A stretch of 64,000 nucleotides of DNA from DATFVJ01 sp963826515 (GCA_963826515.1 CAWGXI010000006.1:248001-312000); one strand, 5' to 3'. Shown: positions 48,865 to 58,305, numbered from the stretch's first letter. Numbers and translations: made by a program. The notes: a model not told the origin generated them from the sequence alone.

Positions 48865-50788
48865 CTAGCCTGACTTTCCTGGATAAGTTGATCTTGAAGA
48901 TCTGAAGCGGGTCACAGGCCCCGCCGTCAGCGTGCCTGCCTGCGCAAACTCCGTGTCGGTGCTGGCGTCGTCGTACGGAAAAATGTATTACCCATATATG
49001 GCATCGATCGTCGGCAAGAAGCGCGGCAACGCGACCTACTACTACCTGGTCGAGTCCGCCCGGGTGAACGGCCAGCCGAGGATCGTCTCGCAGGAATACC
49101 TGGGTACCGCCGAGGAGCTGGCCGCCGCGATGCGCGGCGGGGGGCTGGGCCTGCCCGCCCGTACCCAGCACAAGGACTTCGGCGCGGTCGCCGCTGCCTG
49201 GGGCATGCTGGAGGACCTCGGCGTCGCCGGCATCATCGAACAGGTGACCGGGCCCCGGCGGTCCGACGCCGGTGCCAGCACAGGCGCCTACCTGGCGCTG
49301 GCCGCCCTGGGCCGCCTGGTCGCGCCGTGTTCCAAGCTGGCCTTCGCCGACTGGTGGGCGGGCACGGCGGCCGGCCGGTTCACCGGGATCGGCGCGCCGG
49401 CGCTGGATCACCGCCGGTTCTGGGACGCGATGCACGCCGTCGGCCTGGAGGAACTGGGTGAAATCAGCCACCGGGTCGCGCTGGCCATCATCGGCGCGTC
49501 CGGCGTGGACTGCTCCTCGGTCGCCCTGGACATGACCAACTTCGCCACCTTCCTCGATACCGGCAACCAGCGCGCCCCGATCGCCCAGCGCGGGAAGGCC
49601 AAGCAGAAGCGCACCGACCTGCGCCTGGTCGGCCTGGGCCTGGTGGTCACCCGGGACGGCGGCATTCCGCTGACCTGGCACGCCTACCCCGGCGACAAGC
49701 CCGACGTCACTCAGTTCCCCGCCATGATCGGCGTCCTGGCCGCCCGGCACGCCGCGATCTGCGCCGCCAGCGGGCAGGAGCCGGCCGAGATGACGGTGGT
49801 GTTCGACGCCGGGCAGAACTCCGCTGCCAACTTCGCCCACCTGGCCGGGACGGACCTGCGCTACGTCGGGTCGGTGCCCGCCTCCGACTGCGCTGGCCTG
49901 ACCGGGCTGCCCGCCAGCGCCCGTGCCGTCGTCGATGAGGACCGCTTCGGAGGACTGACCGCCCACGACACCCGCCGCGAGGTCTACGGCGCCGGGCGCC
50001 GGGCGATCCTCACCCACTCACCCGAGCTGCACGAAAAGCAGGCCCGCGGGTTCACCGGCACCACCTTGGCCAAGGCAGGCCGCAAACTGGACAAGCTGGC
50101 CGCCACCCTGGCCCGCGGCAAGACCCGGCGCGGCAGGGCCAAGGTAGAAGCCGAGATCGGCAAGATCCTGCACGACACCTGGGCCCGCCGCGTCATCACC
50201 TGGCAGCTGGCCGGAGACACCCCCAAAGACCACCGGCTCACCTGGCACATCGACCCCGCCGCCCGCGCAACCCTGGAAGAAGAGATCTTCGGCAAGCACG
50301 TCCTGATCACCGACCATGACGACTGGCCCGCCGCCGAGGTCATCGCCGCCTACCGGTCCCAGTCCGAGGCCGAAGCCTCCTTCCGGCAGATGAAAGACCC
50401 CCGCGTCGCCTCCTTCAGCCCGATGTTCCACTGGACCGAGCACAACATCGTCGTCCACGTCTTCACCTGCGTGCTCGCCCTCCAGCTCGCCCACCTCATG
50501 CGCCGCCGCGCCGCCCAGGCCGGACTGCACCTATCCGTCCGCGCCCTGCTCGCCGAGCTCGCCGGCATCGGCGAGACCGTCCTGCTCTACCCCGGCGACC
50601 GGGGCCGGCCCAGAGCCCACCGCATGCTCACCGGCACCACCCCGGCCCAGGGCAAGCTCATCAAGATCTTCGGGCTCGACCGCTACGCTCCCAAGCGCTG
50701 ACATGGGTAATACGCAACCCGGCCCATACGCCCATGCTGACCAGTGCAAACACGGCGAAGATCAACTTATCCAGGAAAGTCAGGCTAG
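48865..50788 (+). mobile_element. IS1634-family insertion sequence, complete
   Basis: Perfect 31-bp terminal inverted repeats occupy 48865-48895 and 50758-50788, beginning CTAGCCTGACTTTCCTGGAT on the left. A GCG triplet occurs on both outer sides (48862-48864 and 50789-50791). Removing the element plus one GCG restores the interrupted reading frame. The 1.92-kb element carries a full-length transposase. Confidence 0.9.
48998..50701 (+). CDS. IS1634-family transposase
   Basis: A 567-residue DDE transposase from the ATG at 48998 (MASIVGKKRGNATYYYLVES). The IS4-like catalytic core includes DCSSVALDMTNFATFLDTGN, MTVVFDAGQNSAANFAHLAG and YRSQSEAEASFRQMKDPRVA, where Glu of the YREK-like YRSQSEAE box is catalytic. 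The C-terminus (GDRGRPRAHRMLTGTTPAQG, LIKIFGLDRYAP) is family-typical. There is no lesion and the terminal repeats are perfect, so the element may be mobile. Confidence 0.93.
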   Translation: MASIVGKKRGNATYYYLVESARVNGQPRIVSQEYLGTAEELAAAMRGGGLGLPARTQHKDFGAVAAAWGMLEDLGVAGIIEQVTGPRRSDAGASTGAYLALAALGRLVAPCSKLAFADWWAGTAAGRFTGIGAPALDHRRFWDAMHAVGLEELGEISHRVALAIIGASGVDCSSVALDMTNFATFLDTGNQRAPIAQRGKAKQKRTDLRLVGLGLVVTRDGGIPLTWHAYPGDKPDVTQFPAMIGVLAARHAAICAASGQEPAEMTVVFDAGQNSAANFAHLAGTDLRYVGSVPASDCAGLTGLPASARAVVDEDRFGGLTAHDTRREVYGAGRRAILTHSPELHEKQARGFTGTTLAKAGRKLDKLAATLARGKTRRGRAKVEAEIGKILHDTWARRVITWQLAGDTPKDHRLTWHIDPAARATLEEEIFGKHVLITDHDDWPAAEVIAAYRSQSEAEASFRQMKDPRVASFSPMFHWTEHNIVVHVFTCVLALQLAHLMRRRAAQAGLHLSVRALLAELAGIGETVLLYPGDRGRPRAHRMLTGTTPAQGKLIKIFGLDRYAPKR

Positions 50789-51938
50789 GCGTTGCGGCCG
50801 CCGGGGTCTCCAGTCGTACCTGCCGAGCATCCGTTACTGAGAGATTTCAGTACCACTCTGGGCGCCCGGGCGGGCCGGCGGAGCGCGCTGCGCGTCGGTG
50901 TGACCGCTGCGTCAGGTGCCCTGGCCGGAGCCGTGGCGCTGGCCGGGCTGGCCGACGCGAGCCCCTCGGCTGCCTGCGCCGAGATCGCGCCCGGCTTCTC
51001 CTGCGTCATGCAGGACCGGATCGGCGCGTTCGAGCGGTACCTCGATGACGCGCCCGGTTCGATCGGCATCCTGCTGGAAGACCGGACCACCGGCGCCGTC
51101 TGGGGTAACGCCAACGCCGCGGTGGATTACCCGGCGGCGTCGACGATGAAGCTGGCGATGACCGATATTCTCCTGCGCGCCAACGTCGGCAACATCGATC
51201 TCACCAGCACCGATCGTGACGATATGTTCAACGCCCTGTACACCAGCAACGACGACGACGACGCCACGGCGCTGTGGGACAAGTACGAGGATGGCAGCTT
51301 CCTGGACCGCATCCGCGCGTTCGGCATGGCCAGCGCGTTCTTCACGTCCCGGTGCCGAAGTGGGGCTTCATGTACTGCTCGGCCGGGGACCTTGACAACC
51401 TGATGAACTACGTCCTAGCTGACACCCCTGCCAGCATCCGGGATGGTGTACCGCCTGGAGCACGTAAGCGCGCTGGACCAGCAGCGGGGCGTCTGGGGCG
51501 CCGGCCCGCATAACCATCCGGGCAACATGGATGGCTGGGAGCGGGACGGCGACATCTGGATCACCAACACCGTCGGGTTCGCCGGCTCGGGCCAGCGCTA
51601 CATCCTGGCAATCATGTACAACCTGGAGGGGTATGGCGGCCACGGCGACGCCGGGTTCGGCTACGGCACCAACGAGCTGACCCAGATCGCCTCCTTGCTG
51701 TTCCAGGGCCGCCCTACAGCCCGGCCCACCCCCTTGCCCTCTGCCGTGCCCTGATCCGGCCGGCCCCATCCCGCTCCCGATGCCGCCACCACTACGACCG
51801 GACGCCTGTTGCGGGCCATGGCCCCCGCTGCCGGACGCCCGGCGGCACCTGTCCGGCGATTCTGGTCGGCAGGCTGCTGCTCATCTGTGCCCGGCCCGCA
51901 TCCACACGCCAGCCTTGATCTGGGTCACGACGGCGCAG

Positions 51939-52046
51939 CTACCTGGCCAGCAAGTACAAGACGTAGATCGCTCCGGCGAGCATGACGACCACGAGGATGG
52001 CTGGAAGTAGCCATGCAGGCAGCTTGTTCAGTCGGCGCTCCATCAT
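51939..52046 (-). CDS. 35-residue single-pass membrane protein
   Basis: Read leftwards from an ATG at 52046, preceded by AGGTGG, the frame gives MMERRLNKLPAWLLPAILVV then VMLAGAIYVLYLLAR and a TAG. A basic N-terminus and one clean 20-residue transmembrane helix are present. It is too short for most gene callers. Small proteins of this form are common in actinomycetes but have no assigned role. It stands alone in the 51754-52570 interval, the rest of which has no supported gene. Confidence 0.5.
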   Translation of the reverse strand: MMERRLNKLPAWLLPAILVVVMLAGAIYVLYLLAR

Positions 52047-52570
52047 GGCCGCCACCTGATTTCTTGCTTTTTGCGAGTGCCTCGGAGGGGGAGTCGGTCG
52101 CACCTCCTAGTAATAGTTTATGCGCGGATCGTTCGGACGGCCCTGCAACTGTCCCACCCTCTTGTCCCACCCTCTTGTCCGCTCAGCCCACTACGCCGCT
52201 CCCTTCGCGAATCGCGTCGCAGCGCATCGCCGACTTGCCGAGCGCACCGGGCCGGGGGGCCGTCGAGCGCCCCGGCAGCTCACGGGCGTGGCATGTGGCA
52301 GGCGATGCAGCTCAAGCGCGCCGATGAGCGGCAACGGGTACGGATCCGCCATCTTCGCGGCGGCCTGAATCGCCGTCAGGCGGAACCAAAGGCGACACGC
52401 GCAACGTCGAACATGATGTGCGTCGCACGGCTCGTCCTAGCGTCACGTCGTGGGTACGGCGGGCGCTGGCACGTGCCCATGCCGTCGGCCCAAATGGCCG
52501 CGCCGGACCAGGACGCCGGACGCGCGCGATGACTGACAGGATAGCCAGGACAACCCATAGGTAACGCATA

Positions 52571-53881
52571 GTGTGGCGATACCACAGGAACAACGATCCC
52601 TCGGCCGACGACCGCAGGAATGGAGTCAGCCGAGCGGGCATCCGCAGGCCGCGATCGGCCGCAACAGGCCTGGCGACCGGCTTGTGCATATTGGGTGTGG
52701 TGATGGGCACGACCGCGGGCACCGTCAAGACGCCAAGCCCCATCGGCAAGCCAAGTCCATCCCGTCCGGCCGCCGTGGCATCGGCATCTCCGAAAGCCAC
52801 GATTCCGCCGAGCGCAACTCCCACGCCGACTGATCCGCCGACGTCGAAGCCGGCGTCGGCCTCGCCGTCCAAGTCCACCTCGGCCGCACCCTCACCGTCC
52901 ACCTCGGCCGCACCGTCGCCGTTCACCCCGGCCTCGGCCTCGCCGTCGCCGTCGCCGTCGCCGTCGAAGTCGGCCTCGGCCGCACCCTCACCGTCCAGCT
53001 CGGCCTCGCCGTCGAAGTCGGCCTCGGCCGCACCCTCACCGTCCACCTCGGCCTCGCCGTCGAAGTCGGCCTCGGCCGCACCCTCACCGTCAACCTCGGC
53101 CTCGCCGTCGCCGTCGAAGTCGGCCTCGGCCGCACCCTCACCGTCAACCTCGGCCTCGCCGTCGCCGTCGAAGTCGGCGGCCTCACCCGCACCGTCCAAG
53201 TCGGCGTCGCCGTCCAAGTCAGCCTCAGCTTCGAAGGCGCCCTCGGTGTCAGCATCAGCATCGTCACCGTCGAAGAAGGCGACCTCGGGGCCCGCGGCGA
53301 GGTCGGCATCGAGCAAGGCTGCTTCGAAACCCGCGTCAAGCGCGCCAGAATCGCATGTAGCGGGCCTGCAACCCGGGTCTCTGCCGCTATTGACTGGCCA
53401 GTCTCTGCCGCTAGTGACTGTCCAGTCGGTCACGTCAGCCACCGGAGGCAACGTCGGCTCGCTGTTCCCGTTAATCGCGGCGGACGCACCCAATCCATCC
53501 GTCGGCTTGCTGTTCCCGACAGTCCCGGCGGGCGCACCCAACCCATCCCTCGGCTCGCTCCTTCCGTCGATCCCAGCGGACACCCCCAGCGCATCCGCGC
53601 AGCCAGCGGCGCACTCTGGGGCGCCTGCGCCAGTCGCTGACGTTGGTCCGCTCGACAGCGGGCTGATGGGCACCAAGCTGATCGCGCTCGCCGTGCTGTG
53701 CGCAGCGATCGGCGTCGTTATCGCCAGGTTCACATTGCGCACACCGCGACCCTCGGTTGCCGCCAGAAATGCCGCGGTCGGTGGCGCGGCCGCTACGAAC
53801 CCTGCAGCCGGCGAGACAACCAGCCAGGATGGAGGATCGGGCAAGGGCGAACGCGGCTACTCGGCACCCGGCTGCCGCTAG
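52571..53881 (+). CDS. Ser/Pro/Ala-rich wall-spanning stalk protein
   Basis: A 436-residue protein from a GTG at 52571. An N-terminal hydrophobic segment (ATGLATGLCILGVVMGTTAG) may be a signal or anchor. Residues about 55-260 are low-complexity Ser/Pro/Ala/Lys sequence built from near-repeats of SKSASAAPSPSTSASPS. A less repetitive domain follows (GSLPLLTGQSLPLVTVQSVT), then a C-terminal transmembrane helix (LIALAVLCAAIGVVIARFTL) with a cytoplasmic tail. It is probably an extended, possibly glycosylated, envelope stalk of unknown job. Confidence 0.6.
   Translation: MWRYHRNNDPSADDRRNGVSRAGIRRPRSAATGLATGLCILGVVMGTTAGTVKTPSPIGKPSPSRPAAVASASPKATIPPSATPTPTDPPTSKPASASPSKSTSAAPSPSTSAAPSPFTPASASPSPSPSPSKSASAAPSPSSSASPSKSASAAPSPSTSASPSKSASAAPSPSTSASPSPSKSASAAPSPSTSASPSPSKSAASPAPSKSASPSKSASASKAPSVSASASSPSKKATSGPAARSASSKAASKPASSAPESHVAGLQPGSLPLLTGQSLPLVTVQSVTSATGGNVGSLFPLIAADAPNPSVGLLFPTVPAGAPNPSLGSLLPSIPADTPSASAQPAAHSGAPAPVADVGPLDSGLMGTKLIALAVLCAAIGVVIARFTLRTPRPSVAARNAAVGGAAATNPAAGETTSQDGGSGKGERGYSAPGCR
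52840..53220 (+). repeat. imperfect tandem repeats encoding the Ser/Pro-rich stalk
   Basis: Units built from TCGGCCTCGCCGTCGAAG and TCGGCCGCACCCTCACCGTC recur with lengths that are multiples of three. Copy-number changes would therefore lengthen or shorten the stalk without breaking the frame. The same tract gives long spurious frames on the other strand. Confidence 0.7.
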
Positions 53882-53910
53882 CCCCAGGACTCCTGACATG
53901 GTGAGATTGT

Positions 53911-55434
53911 TTATGCAGCGCCCGGCTTGATCTCGTAGCGGAGTATCAGGCTGGTTCCCGGGTAGCAAGTGCCGGCGGCGTTGAGCTTGTCGCAGAGGGC
54001 GGCGATGGCGCGGGTACGGCGGGGCGCCGATAGCGGGTCGAGCCGGACGCGCAGCGTGCCGTCGCCGGGGATGATGTCCCCGCTGGCAGTTAGGGCCTCG
54101 CGGATGATGGCGCAGGCGCCGTCGCCGGCGCCGAGGGCGCGGGCGAGGGTGATCTCGCTGTTGAAGGCGGCCATCCGGATGGCGTGGGTGATGAGCTTGG
54201 TTTCGGCGTCGAGCTGCACCATGTCCGGGTTGTGCGCGGCGAGCGGGATCTTCGCGGGCACCGTCTTGGCGGCGGCCCGGGCGGTGTCGAGCTTGCGCCG
54301 TGCGGCGTGGACGGGTTTGTCCAGCTGGGCGAGATCCTGGTTGGTGATGATGGCGGTGGTGCCCGGGGCGGGGCTGCGGAGCTGGTCCAGCTTGTGCTGC
54401 CGGGCGGCCTGTGCGCCGGCGAGCGCGGTGCGGGCGGTCTTGACCTGGGCGGAGGCGGTTTTCTTCGCCGGGTTCGGCACCAGGCGCTGTCCGTCGTCGG
54501 GGGTGACGGCGTAGGAGTCGGGGGGGTCGAGCGCGAAGCAATCGCGGGCAAGGAGGTAGTTCTCTTCCCGCCACCGGTTCCCCATCCGCCAGGTGACGGC
54601 GGCGGCGGGCAGCCCGTCTGGCTGCCCGGCACGTGGCCGGGTGGTGAGGATGTGCACCTGCCTGCCCTTGTCGCGGCGGGTGACCTGCCGCAGCTCCAGC
54701 ACGCGTCCCTTGTGCTGCCCGGCCGTGACCGTGATGGTCACGTCGGTGTCGGCGAGGTCGTAGTTGCGGGCGCGGCCGTCGTTCCCGGCGAACGTCACGG
54801 GGGTGAACTTCTCGCCATCGATGGCGGGGATCTCCTTGCCGGCCTGGGCTTTGCGGTAGGTGAGCAGGCCGAACCCGGCGTCGATGACCGCGGCGAACAG
54901 GTCCGGGGACCAGCCGCCGCGGCCGGAGCACAGCGTGACATCGCGGCGGTCCCCGCAGACGGCCCGCAGATCCGGGAGCAGGTCCTTGACCTGGGCGGCC
55001 AGGGATGAGGACGGCTCGGCCATCACCACCAGCATCGGGTCCCCGGAGGCGTCGGTGACCCAGGTTTCCTCCGTGGCCGGGCCGGGATGCTTCATCCGGG
55101 CGATGTGCATCTTCTGCACATCCCGGGTGCCGAAATACGCCCTGGTGTGCCCGTCGATGTACAGGAAGCCCAGCTCGTCTGGCCGGGTCCCGGCGTGATG
55201 GCGGGCGATCGCCAGCTGCAGCTCCGCGGCCCTGCCCGCGGCGGCGAGCTCACCGAGCTTGCGGCGGATCGTCTTGACCTCCGGCGCCCGGTCCAGCCCC
55301 AGCAGGCGGCCCAGCGCCGCGGGCGGGACCCTGGTGGCGCCCTCGGCGCGCGGCTCGCGGGCCAGCGCCAGGAACACCAGCAGCACGAGCATCGTCTCCA
55401 GGCCGTAAAAGCCGTTCTCCAGCCGGCCGTACAC
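53911..55434 (-). pseudogene. large DDE-type transposase lacking its N-terminal domain
   Basis: A 507-codon frame. It starts within the catalytic region (YGRLENGFYGLETMLVLLVF, GATRVPPAALGRLLGLDRAP) and contains GFLYIDGHTRAYFGTRDVQK, then DVTLCSGRGGWSPDLFAAVI, RWREENYLLARDCFALDPPD and a C-terminal region. The order parallels the truncated element at 39540-40800 (its DDHFVPYEGAKPV and FDRGGSYP), showing the two are related. The HTH-containing N-terminal part is missing; the 5' side abuts an IS5 fragment at about 55460. It is probably inactive. Confidence 0.65.
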
Positions 55435-55479
55435 CTGGCGGGCGCAGCCCAGCAGCCCGGTGCCGGCCAGCGGTCGTGC

Positions 55480-55610
55480 GCCGGCAAGGACAGGCCCAGG
55501 CCCGCCTCGGCCCGCGCTGCCCGCCAGGCGGACAGGGTTGGCTCGATCAGTGCCCAGCGGGCATCAGGCAGATCAGTGGCGTACGGAAGTCGGCAGGCTG
55601 CGGCAGCTGT
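55480..55610 (-). pseudogene. IS5-family transposase, N-terminal fragment
   Basis: The frame gives LPYATDLPDARWALIEPTLS and AWRAARAEAGLGLS, nearly identical in pattern to the starts of the copies at 46571-47440 and 59474-59872. It ends abruptly where the large transposase begins, so one element landed in or recombined with the other. Confidence 0.65.
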
Positions 55611-55641
55611 TCGGGATCAAAAGCCAGTCACCAGCAGATAC

Positions 55642-56088
55642 CTAACGGCTCCGGGGTGGCCCGCCGTCATGCTTGTTTCGAGCCACGTCGGCGGGCGCTC
55701 GAGCGGCCAGCTCGCGGGTTGCTGCTCCGCGAGATCGCGGCCGGTGAGCGAGCGCAAGGCGCCGGCCTCCCGTCACCGTGCGTACCCTGGCGCCGTCGTT
55801 TCGGCGCAACCGCCACCACCCAGCGTGCTTTTGCCCAGCGCCCGGCTGCCCGGGCTCGGGCACCGGCGGATCGGGCATGCGGTCCCCGTGACCGCTGCGA
55901 GCGCCAGGCCGGATCCGGGCGGTCACGAAGATCTCGAATCCAGCGGCGAAGGCCGATATCGCTGTGATCGCCACGGCGGCCTGCTCGGTCCGCCCGAGCT
56001 GCAGCGTGTCGATCTGTACGACAACAGGATACTGGCGGGCCGCGCTGGTGCCCCTGTTCCGAAAACGGCTCGAGAACATACCGTACAT
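55642..56088 (-). pseudogene. degraded hypothetical protein
   Basis: From an ATG at 56088 the first part (YPVVVQIDTLQLGRTEQAAV, then AITAISAFAAGFEIFVTARI) looks like a real beta-rich domain found in actinobacterial proteins of unknown function. After about 60 residues the sequence becomes Arg/Gly/Pro-rich and non-family. Its start is only 2 bp from the divergent sigma gene, leaving no room for a promoter, which supports it being a remnant. Confidence 0.4.
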
Positions 56089-56090
56089 AC

Positions 56091-57629
56091 ATGCACGACC
56101 GCGAGATTGTGGCCGCGATCGTGGAAGGTGACGCGACCGGCCTTTCCGCGGCCTTCGACCAGTACGCGCGCGGGCTGTACGCCTACTGCAGGTCCCAGCT
56201 CACCGACCCGGCCGACGTGACCGACGCCGTGCAGGACACCTTCGTCATCGCCTCGTCCAAGGTCTCGGGGCTGCGCGAACCCGACCGCCTGCGGGCGTGG
56301 CTGTTTGCCGTGGCCCGCAACGAGTGCCATGGCCGGCTGCCTGCCGGCCTCTTCTGGGCGCCGGACGATGACGTGGCCGAGATGACCGATGACGTGGGTG
56401 ATGTCGGCGCTGACGATGCGCGGGCGGAACCTCGCGCCGTCGTGCGCGCCGCGCTTGCCCGGCTGAACGCCGCAGAACGTGAGATCATCGAACTGAACCT
56501 GCGCCATGGTCTCGACGGCGCCGACCTCGCGGATGCGCTCGGCGTGCCGCGCAGGCAGGCACAAGCGCTGGTCTCGCGCGCCCGCTCCAGGTTCGAAACG
56601 TCGCTGGCCATACTGCTGGTAAACAGGCCCGGGCCTGAGCCCTGCCCGGAGCTGGCGGCCATCGTGGATGGCCGGGCCGGCAAGCTCACCGCCGCGCTGC
56701 GCAGGCGGATTAAGCGGCACGTCGATCGGTGCCGGGTATGCGACCGCGAGTTCCGCCCCGCGATGCAGATGAGCCTGCTCCCGATGGCCATCCTTCCGGT
56801 CGGCCCGCGGCAGCGGATTTTCCGCCTTGTCACCGATGCCTCACCGGACGCGGCGGCCTACCGCGCCCGGGTAGCGCATGGGGCGGAGCCGTTCGGTGCT
56901 GGAGGTTTCCCCGTCCAGCTGATGACGCCATCAGCGCCTCGCTTGCAGGGCAGCTTCGGGATGACTGCGGTCGCCGCCGTCGCGGCCCTGGCCCTGCTTG
57001 GCGGCGGCACTTTGTATGCCGATTACACCGTAGGCAGTGGCGGGACGCCGCCCTCCGCCGCGGTGGTACGCACACCGGCGCCTCGGTCGACGGGATCCGG
57101 CCGGTCGGCCAGAGCAAACGCCGCCACCCCGACAGCATCGGATTCCGCGCACGCATCCACTCCTCCCACGACGCCACCGCCCGCGAGCCCGCTGCCCGCG
57201 GCGCCGCCCCCCGCGGCGACCCCGCCCGCGGCGACCCCGCCCGCGACGGTGCCGCCCACGACCCCGCCCGCGGCTACCCCGCCCGCGGCGACGCCGCCCA
57301 CGGCGACCCCGCCCACGGCGACCCCGCCCACGGCGACCCCGCCCACGGCGACCCCGCCCACGGCGACCCCGCCCACGGCGACCCCGCCCACGGCGACCCC
57401 GCCCACGGCGACCCCGCCCACGGCGACCCCGCCCACGGCGACCCCGCCCACGGCGGTGCCGCCCACGGCGGTGCCGCCCACGGCGGTGCCGCCCACGGCG
57501 GTGCCGCCCACGGCGGTGCCGCCCACGACGGTGCCGCCCACGACGGTGCTGCCCACGAGCCCGCTGCCCCCGACGGCCGGGTCGGGAGCGTCGTCATTGC
57601 TCCGACCGCTGCTCGACGCGTTCCCGTAG
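56091..57629 (+). CDS. membrane-tethered ECF sigma factor with zinc-finger and Pro-Thr repeat tail
   Basis: A 512-residue fusion. Residues about 1-85 are sigma region 2 (ADVTDAVQDTFVIASSKVSG, LRAWLFAVARNECHGRL). Residues 120-185 are region 4 (LNAAEREIIELNLRHGLDGA, LADALGVPRRQAQALVSRAR). Residues about 195-225 hold a zinc-finger-like His-x3-Cys-x2-Cys (RHVDRCRVCDREF read KRHVDRCRVCD). A transmembrane helix follows (TAVAAVAALALLGGGTLYAD), then about 17 five-residue PPTAT/PPTAV/PPTTV repeats outside the cell. Such one-protein sigma/anti-sigma fusions belong to the ECF groups with C-terminal extensions. Release probably needs proteolysis. Confidence 0.75.
   Translation: MHDREIVAAIVEGDATGLSAAFDQYARGLYAYCRSQLTDPADVTDAVQDTFVIASSKVSGLREPDRLRAWLFAVARNECHGRLPAGLFWAPDDDVAEMTDDVGDVGADDARAEPRAVVRAALARLNAAEREIIELNLRHGLDGADLADALGVPRRQAQALVSRARSRFETSLAILLVNRPGPEPCPELAAIVDGRAGKLTAALRRRIKRHVDRCRVCDREFRPAMQMSLLPMAILPVGPRQRIFRLVTDASPDAAAYRARVAHGAEPFGAGGFPVQLMTPSAPRLQGSFGMTAVAAVAALALLGGGTLYADYTVGSGGTPPSAAVVRTPAPRSTGSGRSARANAATPTASDSAHASTPPTTPPPASPLPAAPPPAATPPAATPPATVPPTTPPAATPPAATPPTATPPTATPPTATPPTATPPTATPPTATPPTATPPTATPPTATPPTATPPTAVPPTAVPPTAVPPTAVPPTAVPPTTVPPTTVLPTSPLPPTAGSGASSLLRPLLDAFP
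57286..57550 (+). repeat. 15-bp tandem repeat encoding Pro-Pro-Thr-Ala-Thr/Val
   Basis: The unit CCGCCCACGGCGACC recurs about ten times. About five units ending GGCGGTG (PPTAV) and two ending GACGGTG (PPTTV) follow. The unit length preserves frame, so slippage would change tail length only. All six frames are open here, which creates false genes on the other strand. Confidence 0.9.
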
Positions 57630-57644
57630 TCGCCCGGGGGTTAG

Positions 57645-57760
57645 GGCGTCCCGCTGGTGTCCCGCAGATCTTTGGCGGCGCGGCACCGCCCCTCGCAACC
57701 CCAGACGGACGACCGGAGTCGTGGACGGCACTGTTGTCGTCGCCGATAGTTCAGTGCTTG
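57645..57760. repeat. copy C (inverted) of a dispersed intergenic repeat
   Basis: On the complementary strand it reads GAACTATCGGCGACGACAAC, ACTCCGGTCGTCCGTCTGGG, CGCGCCGCCAAAGATCTGCG and ends CGCCCTAA, the same order as copies A and B. It lies between the sigma gene and a convergent coiled-coil gene. Confidence 0.6.
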
Positions 57761-57873
57761 CCGGCCGAGCTATGCCGCCGTTCCCGCCGCTGAATCGGTA
57801 CCCCCACTGGTGCGCAGCCGAGGACACAAGGACGTACACGGTCTTACCGGGCTGGTCCTGGCGTCTATTGCGA

Positions 57874-58305
57874 TCACGCGTCTCGGGTACCGCCGCCGGC
57901 CTGCCGGTCACGGGCCTGGCGGCGGCCTGTCAGCCGCTCCTCGAGGTCGGCCCAGGTCCTGCTCCACTCGGTCAGTGGGTCGAGGATCCGCTCGAGCACC
58001 GCGAGCTGATGGTCGAATACTGTCAGGTCGGTTTTCAACGTCTGGATGCTGCGTCGCTGCTCGGCGACGTTGTTGGCAAGCGCGTTCAGCTGCGCCGAGG
58101 AAAGGGCGCCGGGCGTCAGCAGGTTCCGCAGGCTCGACAGCGACAGCGCCGGGGGCAGAGAGGGGAGGGACTCGCGGATTCTGGTCAGGCCCTCCAGCCG
58201 CTCGGTGACTCCGCGGAGCTGACCGGCGAGCTCCTGCACCAATCGGGACATTGCACTGGATCTGTCCTCCTCCTTGTCTTCCTCGTCGGATTCCTTGTCG
58301 GACAT
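57874..58305 (-). CDS. coiled-coil protein of unknown function
   Basis: A 143-residue protein from an ATG at 58305, preceded by AGGGAGGGG. An acidic N-terminus (MSDKESDEEDKEEDRS) is followed by heptad-rich helices (SRLVQELAGQLRGVTERLEG, NVAEQRRSIQTLKTDLTVFD, HQLAVLERILDPLTEWSRTW, then ADLEERL) broken by a Pro/Leu-rich segment (LPSLPPALSLSSLRNLLTPG). This layout recalls small accessory proteins of granules or gas vesicles, but I cannot name a family. It is intact. Confidence 0.65.
   Translation of the reverse strand: MSDKESDEEDKEEDRSSAMSRLVQELAGQLRGVTERLEGLTRIRESLPSLPPALSLSSLRNLLTPGALSSAQLNALANNVAEQRRSIQTLKTDLTVFDHQLAVLERILDPLTEWSRTWADLEERLTGRRQARDRQAGGGTRDA

Larger units (their letters stand above)
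48781..51753 (+). pseudogene. secreted serine-hydrolase (class A beta-lactamase-like) gene split by an IS1634 element
   Basis: The ATG at 48781, after GGGGGATC, opens 28 codons ending at 48864. The frame continues exactly at 50792 (after the IS and one GCG) as LRPPGSPVVPAEHPLLRDFS. A signal sequence with twin Arg follows (GRRSALRVGVTAASGALAGA), then the SxxK active site (PAASTMKLAMTDILLRANVG). A frame change near 51345 leads to PKWGFMYCSAGDLDNLMNYV, and another near 51440 to YRLEHVSALDQQRGVWGAGP and TVGFAGSGQRYILAIMYNLE. The protein is an exported penicillin-recognising-fold hydrolase, now broken. Confidence 0.75.

Noticed and set aside
52312..53844. Asp/Gly/Glu/Ala-rich protein on the minus strand
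   Set aside because: It is the complement of the Ser/Pro-rich stalk gene; repeats keep all frames open.
57023..57556. Gly-Val repeat protein on the minus strand
   Set aside because: It is produced by the 15-bp tandem repeat read in reverse; the plus-strand sigma fusion explains the tract.
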